Source: Alphaproteobacteria bacterium (lineage in GTDB: Bacteria; Pseudomonadota; Alphaproteobacteria; Rhizobiales; Devosiaceae). From it: DNA of 6,496 nucleotides. The notes below the pieces were generated by a model. The model did no database searches and was not told where the DNA came from. It was given only the letters and a program-made list of their open reading frames with translations. The stretch spans positions 1 to 6,496 of the forward strand of contig JAHJOS010000296.1 in NCBI GenBank assembly GCA_018820005.1. Direction: 5' to 3'. Position numbers and translations under genes: made by a program. Positions 1-6,348 of the stretch are shown here, piece after piece (the first letter of the stretch is position 1; each line of letters starts with the position of its first letter).

Positions 1-447
1 CTTGGTGAAGGGCGCAGCGGCCAGCGTGGCCAGGGTTTGCTCTTCGAGGGCGTCACCCTGCAGGTTCCACACATAGGCGGTGGTCCCGATATTGGTGTAG
101 CGGGTGCCATCGGCGTAGCGGAAATGATGTTTGTTGGACACGCGTACCGGTCCGTGGTGGCCCGGCTGGGCCGGCCCGACCTCGAAGCTGCCGCGGACAC
201 CGTCAAGCGCGTCAATATTGCTTGCGGTCTGGTAGTGCCACTGGCCCTCAGCATCAGGCAGCAGGCGCAGCTTGTAGGCGCCGCCACCATCGTAGAACCC
301 GGTGACCTCAACCTGCCGATCGCCCTGGGTGAAGGTGGCGCGCAGATCCACATCGCGGAACGGATTGCCCTCTGAAGGTCCGGCAAGGGTCAGTTCGAAC
401 GTGGCCCATAGCGACGCAGCGCCAGTGGCAATTGCAGATTTGGTCAT
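1..447 (-). CDS. DUF5060-type glycoside-hydrolase-like protein, N-terminal part (partial)
   Basis: This reading frame is open for 149 codons from an ATG at 447-445 to the window edge, so the C-terminal part is missing. The first ~95 residues look like a DUF5060 beta-sandwich: a W-A-T-F-E-L-T-L strand (residues 14-21), GNPFRDV (27-33), GFYDGGGAYKLRLLP (50-64), an EGQWHYQT strand (67-74) and a GSFEV strand (86-90). HHGPVRV (97-103) then links to HFRYADGTRY and GTTAYVWNLQ (108-130), which resemble the first strand of the (beta/alpha)8 catalytic domain found with DUF4038/DUF5605 architectures, relatives of GH140 apiosidases. The family assignment is from memory of the motifs, without a search. 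No signal peptide is visible, so a cytoplasmic enzyme is expected. The start is supported by a weak GAG seven bases upstream and by the domain beginning almost at once. It lies 45 nt after the last ATPase gene on the same strand and is probably its operon partner, cleaving the imported glycoside. The substrate is unknown. Confidence 0.82.
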   Translation of the reverse strand, partial: MTKSAIATGAASLWATFELTLAGPSEGNPFRDVDLRATFTQGDRQVEVTGFYDGGGAYKLRLLPDAEGQWHYQTASNIDALDGVRGSFEVGPAQPGHHGPVRVSNKHHFRYADGTRYTNIGTTAYVWNLQGDALEEQTLATLAAAPFTK

Positions 448-492
448 CTTCTATCTCGCGACAAAGCGGGCGCGGACGCCCCGTGAAAAGTC
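448..492 (-). other. short intergenic spacer with a small GC hairpin
   Basis: These 45 nt separate the second ATPase gene from the DUF5060 gene. On the transcribed strand they contain a 5-bp perfect stem, GGGCG / CGCCC, around a UCCG loop (468-481). There is no U-tract after it, so it does not look like a terminator, and read-through into the glycosidase gene is expected. No promoter-like boxes were recognised here. Confidence 0.4.
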
Positions 493-1320
493 TTACCCGA
501 GCGCTGCGGCGGCACGCGGCCGCCAGCGGTGGCGAATGGTTGGAATGGAATCGAGCAGCAGCCGGGTATAGGCGTGCTGGGGATCGCTCATGACCTGGCG
601 GGCCGGGCCAAACTCGACCACCTGCCCCTTGTTCATCACCGCCACAAAATCGGAGATGTAATAGGCCGTGGCCAGATCATGGGTGATGTAGAGGAAGCTG
701 CGCCCGGCTTCGTCGCGCAGTTTCTTGAACAGGTTGATGATGATCATGCGCCGCGACGCATCGATCATGCTGACCGGTTCATCGGCCACGATCAGCTTTG
801 GCTGGGGGATAAGCGCACGCGCCACCGAGATGCGCTGCAACTCGCCACCGGAGAACTGGCCGGTGTATTTTCCGCGGATATCGCCGTAGTTGAGACCCAC
901 GCTGGTGAGGGCTTCGGCGACCGCCACTTCAGCCTGGTCATTGTCCATGCCGGCGACGCGCCGCGCCGTTTCGTTGAGATAGGCATCCACCGGACGATAG
1001 CGGCTGAAGGCTTCGAACGGGTTCTGGAAGATGGGTTGCACCAGACCAAGAAAATCCTTCCTGGACGGGGTGGCGCCGCTGCCGGCAACCACCTTGTCAT
1101 AGACAATCGCCCGACCGGAGGTGGGGGTTTCCAGGCGCAACAGGGTCTTTGCCAGGGTCGTCTTGCCGCTGCCAGATTCCCCGACAATGGCAATCACCAC
1201 CGGCTTGTCGCTTTCCACCGTGATATTGACGTCGTTGAGCGCATGGATCTGCCTGGACTGGGCAAAGCCACCCAGACGATAGACCTTGTTGAGCCCTTCG
1301 GTCTTGAGGATCACGGTCAT
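493..1320 (-). CDS. ABC transporter ATP-binding protein, Opp/Dpp class (second ATPase, DppF/OppF-like)
   Basis: This 275-aa cytoplasmic ATPase would hydrolyse ATP to drive the importer as a heterodimer with its upstream partner. All nucleotide-binding motifs are present: Walker A GESGSGKTT (residues 47-55), Q-loop glutamine Q99 in IFQNPFEAF, signature FSGGELQR (156-163), Walker B LIVAD with catalytic E181 (176-181), a D-loop around SMID (184-187) and the switch histidine H214 in ITHD. The DEPVSM form of Walker B/D-loop is typical of the F-type subunit. The C-terminus keeps DPQHAYTRLLLDSIP (247-260), where the oligopeptide C-terminal domain begins, but then stops after only 15 residues. It therefore lacks the cysteine-containing tail of many OppF/DppF proteins (usually about 320 aa). 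The start overlaps the previous stop by ATGA, and an AGGAG seven bases upstream supports it. Specificity cannot be read from this subunit. Confidence 0.95.
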   Translation of the reverse strand: MTVILKTEGLNKVYRLGGFAQSRQIHALNDVNITVESDKPVVIAIVGESGSGKTTLAKTLLRLETPTSGRAIVYDKVVAGSGATPSRKDFLGLVQPIFQNPFEAFSRYRPVDAYLNETARRVAGMDNDQAEVAVAEALTSVGLNYGDIRGKYTGQFSGGELQRISVARALIPQPKLIVADEPVSMIDASRRMIIINLFKKLRDEAGRSFLYITHDLATAYYISDFVAVMNKGQVVEFGPARQVMSDPQHAYTRLLLDSIPTIRHRWRPRAAAALG

Positions 1321-2240
1321 AGCGTCGCTCCTGCGACCAAGGTTTTGGCTGCCGTGGACTGCGCGACAAAATGGTTGGGCTTGACCTCCACCAGCACGGG
1401 TTGGGCATCATAGGCCCGGTCGCCACTGGCCCCAGCTGCACTGGCCATGACACCGCGCATGCTGTCGTCGCCAATGGTGGGCAGGGAATCGATCAGCATC
1501 CTGGTATAGGCATGCTGGGGATCGGCAAAGACGCTCTCGGTGTCGCCATATTCCACCACCCGCCCCGCGTACATGATGAGCATCTTGTGGGTCACCTGGT
1601 AGTGCACCCCCATGTCGTGCGACACGACCAGAATGGTGTTGCCCATCTGCTCCTGCAGTTCCATCAGCAGCATCAGGATTTCCTTTTGCACCACCACGTC
1701 GAGCGCCGTGGTCGGCTCGTCAGCGATGATCAGCTCGGGCTGGAAGAAGGTAGCCAGGGCAATCATCACGCGCTGCCGCATGCCTCCCGAGAGCTGATGG
1801 GGGTATGAATCCATGGCCTCAGGCGGCAGCCCGAGCTTGCCGATATATTGGCGGGCCCGCTCCAGCACGCGCTTCTTGTTGCTATCGGTGCCGGGGAAAT
1901 CGATGAACTGCTCGCGGATGCGGATCACCGGATTGAGCGAGTTCATCGAGCTCTGCGGGATATAGGAGACGGTCTTGAACCACTCCTTGCCGATATTGGC
2001 CGTGGTCACCGGCTTGCCGTCTGTGCCCTTGAGACCATAGTCGATGCTGCCCCGCGAGAGATACATGGGCTGCTGGATATCGCCATAGATGGCCTTCATC
2101 AGGGTCGATTTGCCCGAGCCGGACTCGCCGGCAATGCCGACGATGCAATTGTCCGGAATGGTCAGGTTCACGCCATCGACGGCGTCGATGACGCGGTTGC
2201 CGATGCGGTAGCTGACCTTGAGATCGTTGAGGCGGATCAT
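1317..2240 (-). CDS. ABC transporter ATP-binding protein, Opp/Dpp class (first ATPase, DppD/OppD-like)
   Basis: This 307-aa cytoplasmic ATPase of the importer shows the full set of motifs: Walker A GESGSGKST (residues 38-46), Q-loop Q96 in YIPQSSMNSLNP, signature LSGGMRQR (150-157), Walker B LIIAD plus catalytic E175 (170-175), D-loop TALD (178-181) and switch histidine H208 in VSHD. The IPQ..MNSLNP and GGMRQRVMIA forms are diagnostic of the D-type subunit. After DPQHAYTRMLIDSLP (240-254) comes a ~50-residue tail ending near VEVKPNHFVAQ. This resembles the usual C-terminal oligopeptide domain but has no cysteines; the only cysteine in the protein is C32. The Fe-S-type Cys cluster reported in several OppD/DppD proteins is thus absent. 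ATGA overlaps at both ends couple it to the upstream permease and downstream ATPase. No Shine-Dalgarno is visible at its own start, which fits translational coupling. Confidence 0.95.
   Translation of the reverse strand: MIRLNDLKVSYRIGNRVIDAVDGVNLTIPDNCIVGIAGESGSGKSTLMKAIYGDIQQPMYLSRGSIDYGLKGTDGKPVTTANIGKEWFKTVSYIPQSSMNSLNPVIRIREQFIDFPGTDSNKKRVLERARQYIGKLGLPPEAMDSYPHQLSGGMRQRVMIALATFFQPELIIADEPTTALDVVVQKEILMLLMELQEQMGNTILVVSHDMGVHYQVTHKMLIMYAGRVVEYGDTESVFADPQHAYTRMLIDSLPTIGDDSMRGVMASAAGASGDRAYDAQPVLVEVKPNHFVAQSTAAKTLVAGATL
1324..1337 (-). promoter_or_regulatory. Shine-Dalgarno of the second ATPase gene inside a small hairpin
   Basis: On the minus strand the last codons of the first ATPase gene read GTCGC AGGA GCGAC. 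This is a perfect 5-bp stem with the AGGA of the ribosome-binding site (AGGAG, 1328-1332) in the loop and at its 3' edge. The spacing from AGGAG to the ATG at 1320 is 7 nt. This is the only one of the three overlapping junctions with a clear Shine-Dalgarno. Whether the hairpin forms while ribosomes translate through it is inference. Confidence 0.5.
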
Positions 2241-3145
2241 GACACACCACGCTTGCTGGCAAAGGCCTGGTTGAAGCCCGTGGACGTGAGAAATAGTCCG
2301 AGGAACAGGGTGATCGTGGCGATGATGGGCGCCACCAGCCAGACATATTGCCCGGTGAACAGGGCATTGTAGTTGAGCGCCCAGAAGATGATCGAGCCCA
2401 GTGTCGGCACTTCAACCTTGGAGAGGCCAATGACGGCCAGCGTCGCCTCGATATTGATCGCGAACAGCACGGTGTTGATGAACCCCACCACCATATAGGC
2501 GGACACATAGGGGAAGATTTCACGCAGCAGGATCTGCATCGTATTGGCCCCTGAAAAGCGGGCCATGTTGATGAACTCCCGCTCGCGCAGTGACAGGGCC
2601 ATGGAGCGGACGGTGCGCGCATCCCAGGCCCAGCCAAACAGCACGATAATGATGCCCACGGTCAGAAACGAGGTATTGCCGCGGATCAACGCGCCCAGGA
2701 TGATCAGGATGGGCAGCAGGGGCATGGTGATGAAGGTATCGACAAACAGCATCACGATGCGTTCGAACTTGCCCCCGATGTAGCCAGCACTCAGGCCCAC
2801 CAGCGTGGCGATGATGGTGACGCCGACCGCAACCAGAATGCCCAGCGTCAGCGAATTGCGGATACCAAACACCAGGAACCAGAAGATGTCCTGGCCCAGC
2901 GCATTGGTGCCTAGCAGGTGGATGCCCGAGACCGGCAGATTGCGCATGTAGCTGGCCTGGAGCGACGGGTCGACGGGCGCAAAATTGGGCAGGATGAAGC
3001 TGCCCAGCCCCATGATCGCCAGGATCAGCAGGCCGAGCCCCAGGCGGAAATTGACCAGCCAGACCAGGCTGCCCCGACTGGCGCTGGCGGGCGTTGGGGC
3101 GACCACCACGGCGACGGGGTCCAGATTGTTCACATCCATGCTCAT
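2237..3145 (-). CDS. ABC transporter permease, DppC/OppC-like
   Basis: This 302-aa inner-membrane subunit forms half of the translocation pore. An N-terminal cytoplasmic stretch (residues 1-34) leads to a first membrane helix (about 35-55). A periplasmic segment follows with HLLGTNALGQDIFWFLVFGIRNSL (76-99), the family hallmark that usually reads GTDxxGRD; here the Asp after GT is Asn (N81) and the Arg is Gln (Q85). Further helices lie around 100-122, 130-153, 158-176, 212-232 and 268-288. The cytoplasmic EAA loop, which contacts an ATPase, is at REREFINMARFSGANTMQILLREIFP (about 187-212). The length is normal. Its start overlaps the stop of the preceding permease by ATGA with no Shine-Dalgarno. 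A second ATG two codons later (3139) is an equally plausible start. It pairs with the upstream permease. Confidence 0.95.
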   Translation of the reverse strand: MSMDVNNLDPVAVVVAPTPASASRGSLVWLVNFRLGLGLLILAIMGLGSFILPNFAPVDPSLQASYMRNLPVSGIHLLGTNALGQDIFWFLVFGIRNSLTLGILVAVGVTIIATLVGLSAGYIGGKFERIVMLFVDTFITMPLLPILIILGALIRGNTSFLTVGIIIVLFGWAWDARTVRSMALSLREREFINMARFSGANTMQILLREIFPYVSAYMVVGFINTVLFAINIEATLAVIGLSKVEVPTLGSIIFWALNYNALFTGQYVWLVAPIIATITLFLGLFLTSTGFNQAFASKRGVS

Positions 3146-4143
3146 TTGTGGCGAATCCGGGGATCGAGGAGGGGGTAAAGCAGGTCGATGACCAGCCCGG
3201 CGGTGGCGACGGAAATGATGGAGATGGTGATGGCGCCATAGAGCACATTGTAGTCGCCGCCATTGGCGGCCGTGCGCATGACCAGCCCAAGCCCGGGATA
3301 GGAGAAGATCATCTCGGTCAGCAGCGCGCCGTTGAACACCATGCCCAGCGAGAGCGCCAGGGCGGTCACCTGCGGCAGCAGCGCATTGCGGAACACATAG
3401 CGCGTCATGCGCGTCCAGTTCGAGGCGCCCTTGAGGCGGGCATAGACGACATAGGGTTCTTCGGTGGTGGCGACGGTCAGCGCCTTCATCGAGAGGATGT
3501 TCCAGCCAAAGCCGGCCAGCACCAGCGTGATGCCGGGCAGGAGCGAATTGTAGATGATCATGCCGAACTTTTCGGGCGTCATCTGACCCACCGGAAAGGT
3601 GGCCGACAGCGGGAAGATCGGGAAGATATAGGCCAGCAGCAGCAGCATGCTGACCGCCAGGATGTAATAGGGGATCGGGTAAAGCAGGATCCCGACAAAC
3701 TCCAGGATGGAGGCGGCCTTCTTCTTGTGGAAGTAGCCGGCCACCAGCCCCACCAGATTGCCCAGGGTCCAGGCGATCACTGTCGAAGTGAGCAGCAGGC
3801 CCAGCGTCCAGGGCAGCGCGTTCATGATCATCGCCGAAACCGGCTGCGGGTAATAGGTGAACGAGGGGCCGAAGTCGAAGCTGAAGACGATGCGCTTGAG
3901 ATAGGACACATATTGCACGAACACATTGCCGTTCAGCCCGTAGAGCTGTTCGAGCGTCACCCGCATTTCGGCAATGGCTTCAGATGTCAGGGTGCCGTTG
4001 GCGCGGCTTTGGAGCTGGCCGATATAGCCGTCCACCGGATTGATCGGCATCAGGCGCGGCAGCATGAAGGTAATGGTCAGGCCGATGAACAGGACCACAA
4101 AATAGAGGCCGATCCGCTTGGCGATGAAACTTAACAGACCCAT
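3142..4143 (-). CDS. ABC transporter permease, DppB/OppB-like
   Basis: This 333-aa inner-membrane subunit is the first permease of the importer. An N-terminal helix (residues about 8-28) is followed by a large periplasmic region (about 30-105), as in OppB/DppB proteins. Five more helices lie around 112-137, 148-175, 198-218, 256-280 and 300-325. The EAA loop is at EEPYVVYARLKGASNWTRMTRYVFRNALLP (about 228-257), with the central KGAS form. The protein ends in LLYPLLDPRIRHK, the usual C-terminal signature (DPRI/R). The length is close to the family norm of 305-340. The start is well supported: AGAGG lies at 4151-4155, seven bases upstream of the ATG. It is separated from the binding-protein gene by 64 nt containing a stem-loop and overlaps the next permease by ATGA. 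Confidence 0.95.
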   Translation of the reverse strand: MGLLSFIAKRIGLYFVVLFIGLTITFMLPRLMPINPVDGYIGQLQSRANGTLTSEAIAEMRVTLEQLYGLNGNVFVQYVSYLKRIVFSFDFGPSFTYYPQPVSAMIMNALPWTLGLLLTSTVIAWTLGNLVGLVAGYFHKKKAASILEFVGILLYPIPYYILAVSMLLLLAYIFPIFPLSATFPVGQMTPEKFGMIIYNSLLPGITLVLAGFGWNILSMKALTVATTEEPYVVYARLKGASNWTRMTRYVFRNALLPQVTALALSLGMVFNGALLTEMIFSYPGLGLVMRTAANGGDYNVLYGAITISIISVATAGLVIDLLYPLLDPRIRHK

Positions 4144-4150
4144 GAATTGA

Positions 4151-4155
4151 CCTCT
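4151..4155 (-). promoter_or_regulatory. ribosome-binding site of the first permease
   Basis: AGAGG on the minus strand lies 7 nt before the ATG at 4143. It fixes the start of the permease and shows that this cistron initiates independently of the binding-protein gene, unlike the two ATGA-coupled genes directly downstream, which lack a visible Shine-Dalgarno. Confidence 0.75.
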
Positions 4156-4165
4156 GGAAAATAGG

Positions 4166-4199
4166 GACGGGGTGGCCGTGGGAGGGCGGCTACCCCGTC
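4166..4199 (-). promoter_or_regulatory. intercistronic stem-loop between binding-protein and permease genes
   Basis: Eight bases after the binding-protein stop, the transcript reads GACGGGGT, A, GCCG, an 8-nt loop CCCUCCCA, CGGC, C, ACCCCGUC. This gives 8 bp plus 4 bp of perfect pairing interrupted by one A/C mismatch. The bases that follow (CCUAUUUUCC) hold only four U in a row, several bases away, so it is a poor intrinsic terminator. Such structures after binding-protein genes, for example after malE, are known to protect the upstream mRNA or partly attenuate transcription, giving more binding protein than permease. That role here is inferred from position and structure. Confidence 0.75.
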
Positions 4200-4207
4200 A
4201 TGGGCTG

Positions 4208-6115
4208 CTACTGCTTGCCGGTGGGCTCAACACTCACGACAGTCTTCTTGAACGAGCTCCACCAGGAGTATGGCGCCGCGTAGAAGTTGTCCTGCTTGGG
4301 GAAATTGGTCCAATAGGTGTTGTTGGTGGGGATCGTGGTGGGGATGTTCATCAGGTTGATGATCTCCATGTCCTTGACGATCGCCATGGCAATAGCCTGG
4401 CCGTTGGCGACGAACTTGGGATCGTCGAGCGGTAGCGAGGCGCCCTCAGATACCAGCGAGAGCACTTCGGGATTGGTGATGCGGGCATAGTTGCCGCTCA
4501 GCGGATCGGTGGAGTCTGCCGGCAGGATGTTTTCCGTCCGGAACTGGTTCCAGTTGCCCAGCCAATTGGCGTTGTAGACGCATGTGTTGGACCAGTTCAT
4601 CTGCAATTCGTTGCGCGAATTGGTGTTCTGGACGGTGGTGAACTCACCATTGTCGACCTGACGGGCGTTGACGTTGAAACCGGCCTGGCGCCAGCTGTCG
4701 GCAATCGAGAAGCCCAGCCGCTGCAGCACCTTGTTCCAGTCGCCGGGGATGACGAACTCGATCACCCAGGGCGAGCCATCCGGCAGCGCGTAGAAGCCGT
4801 CAGCACCCTTCTTGATGCCGACAGAGGCCAGCAGCTTTTCAGATTCAGCCGGGTCGTGTTTCCACCAACCCGAACCAAAGCCGGAGCGGACCGCATCGCC
4901 CGTCGGCAGCAGGGACTGATCGATGCCCTGGGAAGCCAGCGCGGCAACCAGTTCATTGCTGAACTCGGCATTGAACGGCTTGTAGCCATCGCCCAGCGTC
5001 AGATCCTTGAGCTGATCGAGATTGGCATCATAAAAGATCGGCCCGGTGATCGGTGTGTCCGGCAGCGGCATGGCGGCGGCCTTGAACTGCCCGCTCATGG
5101 CGCTGATGCCGACCTGCTGCAGGTTGAGGGCCAGGGCAAGCGCCCAGCGCACCTCGGGCATATCATAGGGCGCCCGCTGCTGATTGATGTAGACGCCATA
5201 GGAGCAGGCATCATTCATGTCGTGGTAGGGGAAGGTGGCCGAGAAGGTCTGGACAGCGGGATTGCGGGCCTTGGCCGCATCGATGCTGTCCGGGCTCATG
5301 AAAGTGTCGACATCGTACTGGTTCTGCACGAAGGCCAGCGCGCGGGTCTCTTCGGTGCCGAAATCCTTGTAGTAGATGAACTTGGGCTTTGGCGTGCCCA
5401 GATTGCCCCAGCTGGAGCGCTGCCAGTCATCGCGCAACTCCCAGAGCTGCCAGAAGCCATTGGTGTCGAATTCCTTGATCTTGTAGGGCCCAAGGGTCAC
5501 CGCCGGCGCATTCTGGAAGCTCACCACTTCATCGCCAAGCGGTTCGAACACATGCTTGGGCACCCAGTTGAAAGGCGTGCCCCAGGTGTAGACGCCCAGG
5601 CGGGTGGTCAGGTCGTAGGATGGCTTGGCCGTCTCGACTTCGAAGGTGTAGTCGTCGATCTTCTTGTAGCTCTTGAGAAAGACCGTCACGCTGGCGACGT
5701 TGGTCAGCTTCTCGCGATATTTGAAGGCGGTATCGAGCGAATAGATGATGTCGTCGGTGGTGAACTCGACGCCGTCGCTCCAATAGATGCCCGGACGGAT
5801 CTTGATGCGGAACTGGGTGTGCTCGTCATTGAGCACTTCGGGGAAGCCATCGGCCATTTCGGGATAGGATTTGCCGGTGGCCGTGTCCATTTCCCACAGA
5901 TAGCCCCAGCCAAGCTCGCGGAAGCCACGCCAGATCGCATAGGAATTGAGCGGGTTCTGCGCACTGGGGTTGGCCACACGGCCATCAAATGTCTGAACGA
6001 TCAGCGTCTCGCTACGCGGCGTGCCCACATCGGTCATTGCGCCTTGCGCAAAGGCGGTAGTGGTCATCAAAGCGCCCATTGCGGACGCCACCAGGAAGTG
6101 ACCTAGCCTTGTCAT
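4208..6115 (-). CDS. ABC transporter substrate-binding protein, family 5 (SBP_bac_5), probably oligosaccharide-binding
   Basis: This 635-aa exported protein captures the substrate in the periplasm and delivers it to the permeases encoded next. Residues 1-23 form a Sec signal peptide: a short basic MTRLGH, a hydrophobic FLVASAMGALMTTT, and AFA before the predicted cut at A23/Q24. There is no lipobox cysteine, so it should be soluble in the periplasm, as expected for a Gram-negative. FRIKIRPGIYWSDGVEFTTDDIIYSLD (102-128) is the family-5 signature. At 635 aa it is longer than typical peptide or nickel binders (about 500-545) and closer to the oligosaccharide-binding branch described in Thermotoga. 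It contains 22 tryptophans, including WW pairs at 417-418 and 618-619, which would suit sugar stacking. Cysteines occur only at 304 and 512 and could form one disulfide. The start is firm: AAGGAGGA lies 5 nt upstream. The ligand is not determined, and a peptide remains possible. Confidence 0.93.
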   Translation of the reverse strand: MTRLGHFLVASAMGALMTTTAFAQGAMTDVGTPRSETLIVQTFDGRVANPSAQNPLNSYAIWRGFRELGWGYLWEMDTATGKSYPEMADGFPEVLNDEHTQFRIKIRPGIYWSDGVEFTTDDIIYSLDTAFKYREKLTNVASVTVFLKSYKKIDDYTFEVETAKPSYDLTTRLGVYTWGTPFNWVPKHVFEPLGDEVVSFQNAPAVTLGPYKIKEFDTNGFWQLWELRDDWQRSSWGNLGTPKPKFIYYKDFGTEETRALAFVQNQYDVDTFMSPDSIDAAKARNPAVQTFSATFPYHDMNDACSYGVYINQQRAPYDMPEVRWALALALNLQQVGISAMSGQFKAAAMPLPDTPITGPIFYDANLDQLKDLTLGDGYKPFNAEFSNELVAALASQGIDQSLLPTGDAVRSGFGSGWWKHDPAESEKLLASVGIKKGADGFYALPDGSPWVIEFVIPGDWNKVLQRLGFSIADSWRQAGFNVNARQVDNGEFTTVQNTNSRNELQMNWSNTCVYNANWLGNWNQFRTENILPADSTDPLSGNYARITNPEVLSLVSEGASLPLDDPKFVANGQAIAMAIVKDMEIINLMNIPTTIPTNNTYWTNFPKQDNFYAAPYSWWSSFKKTVVSVEPTGKQ

Positions 6116-6120
6116 GTGTA

Positions 6121-6128
6121 TCCTCCTT
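6121..6128 (-). promoter_or_regulatory. strong Shine-Dalgarno of the binding-protein gene
   Basis: The minus strand reads AAGGAGGA followed by TACAC and the ATG at 6115. This is a near-perfect anti-16S match with 5-nt spacing. It is the strongest ribosome-binding site in the window, in keeping with the binding protein being made in excess over the membrane subunits. Confidence 0.9.
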
Positions 6129-6202
6129 GACCGGCCGCACTCTTTTGGCGCTGACCGGCAAAACCAAGCATTCCGGACGACGGCGGACCGTGACGTCTCA
6201 TT

Positions 6203-6223
6203 GGCCAGCGCAAAACGCTGCCC
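6203..6223 (-). repeat. small leader hairpin
   Basis: In the putative leader RNA, GG-C-CAGCG pairs with CGCUG-G-CC around a five-base loop UUUUG. That makes 5 bp (6206-6210 with 6216-6220) plus 2 bp beyond a C/C-type mismatch. It is short and may be chance in GC-rich DNA. It lies next to the 6225-6241 palindrome, so the two could form one structured block. Confidence 0.3.
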
Positions 6224-6224
6224 A

Positions 6225-6241
6225 TTTCAGACTGTCTGAAA
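6225..6241. promoter_or_regulatory. 17-bp perfect palindrome, candidate operator
   Basis: TTTCAGAC-T-GTCTGAAA has two perfect 8-bp arms about a single central base. A one-base centre cannot be an RNA hairpin loop without losing a pair, so a dimeric DNA-binding protein is the more natural reader, although a 7-bp stem with a 3-nt loop is possible in RNA. It lies about 110 bp before the start codon and downstream of the predicted promoter, a position suited to roadblock repression. The regulator is unknown. Confidence 0.55.
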
Positions 6242-6319
6242 CGACCTTCTCCATCCCACGCGCATACCTGTGAAGCGCATCGCTATGTTCTTATGGTTTC
6301 GTTTTTTTGCGATTTATTA

Positions 6320-6348
6320 CGGATAAATGCAGTTCAGAGCGCTGTCAA
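6320..6348 (-). promoter_or_regulatory. candidate sigma-70-type promoter of the import operon
   Basis: On the minus strand TTGACA (6343-6348) is a perfect -35 consensus. The best -10 candidates are TATCCG at 17-bp spacing (6320-6325) or TTTATC at 15 bp (6322-6327), each matching three of six positions in an AT-rich stretch. Transcription would begin near 6313 and leave a leader of about 200 nt. The weak -10 suggests an activator-dependent or tightly controlled promoter. This is based on sequence pattern only. Confidence 0.5.

Noticed and set aside
529..1413. Plus-strand open frame (294 codons) opposite the ATPases
   Set aside because: It is antisense to Walker-motif-bearing genes and encodes no recognisable domain.
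3094..4134. Long plus-strand open frame (346 codons) opposite the first permease
   Set aside because: Its composition is dominated by H, Q, D, R and G with no motif, and it lies entirely antisense to a well-supported permease.
4166..4199. Intercistronic hairpin as a full intrinsic terminator
   Set aside because: The following bases have only four U in a row and not directly after the stem, and essential permease genes lie downstream. A stabiliser or attenuator is more likely.
4856..6106. Long plus-strand open frame (416 codons) opposite the binding-protein gene
   Set aside because: It is an antisense shadow in GC-rich DNA: composition is rich in G, A, R, H and D with no recognisable domain, there is no Shine-Dalgarno, and it is fully covered by a gene with clear family motifs.
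6128..6159. Direct repeat TGACCGGC at 6128-6135 and 6152-6159
   Set aside because: Only 8 bp, GC-rich and partly overlapping the Shine-Dalgarno; too short to separate from chance.
6143..6163. Degenerate 21-bp inverted repeat with TTTTG/CAAAA ends, resembling a LacI-type operator
   Set aside because: The outer 5-bp arms pair but the inner part has mismatches and an off-pattern centre. It is weaker than the two perfect repeats and next to the ribosome-binding site.
6079..6273. Plus-strand 64-codon open frame across the binding-protein start and leader
   Set aside because: It has no ribosome-binding site or recognisable features and overlaps the signal-peptide region of a firm gene antisense.
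6302..6308. Run of seven T on the plus strand as a possible terminator tail
   Set aside because: No stem precedes it on the plus strand and no plus-strand gene would need it. On the transcribed strand it is an A-run in the putative early leader.
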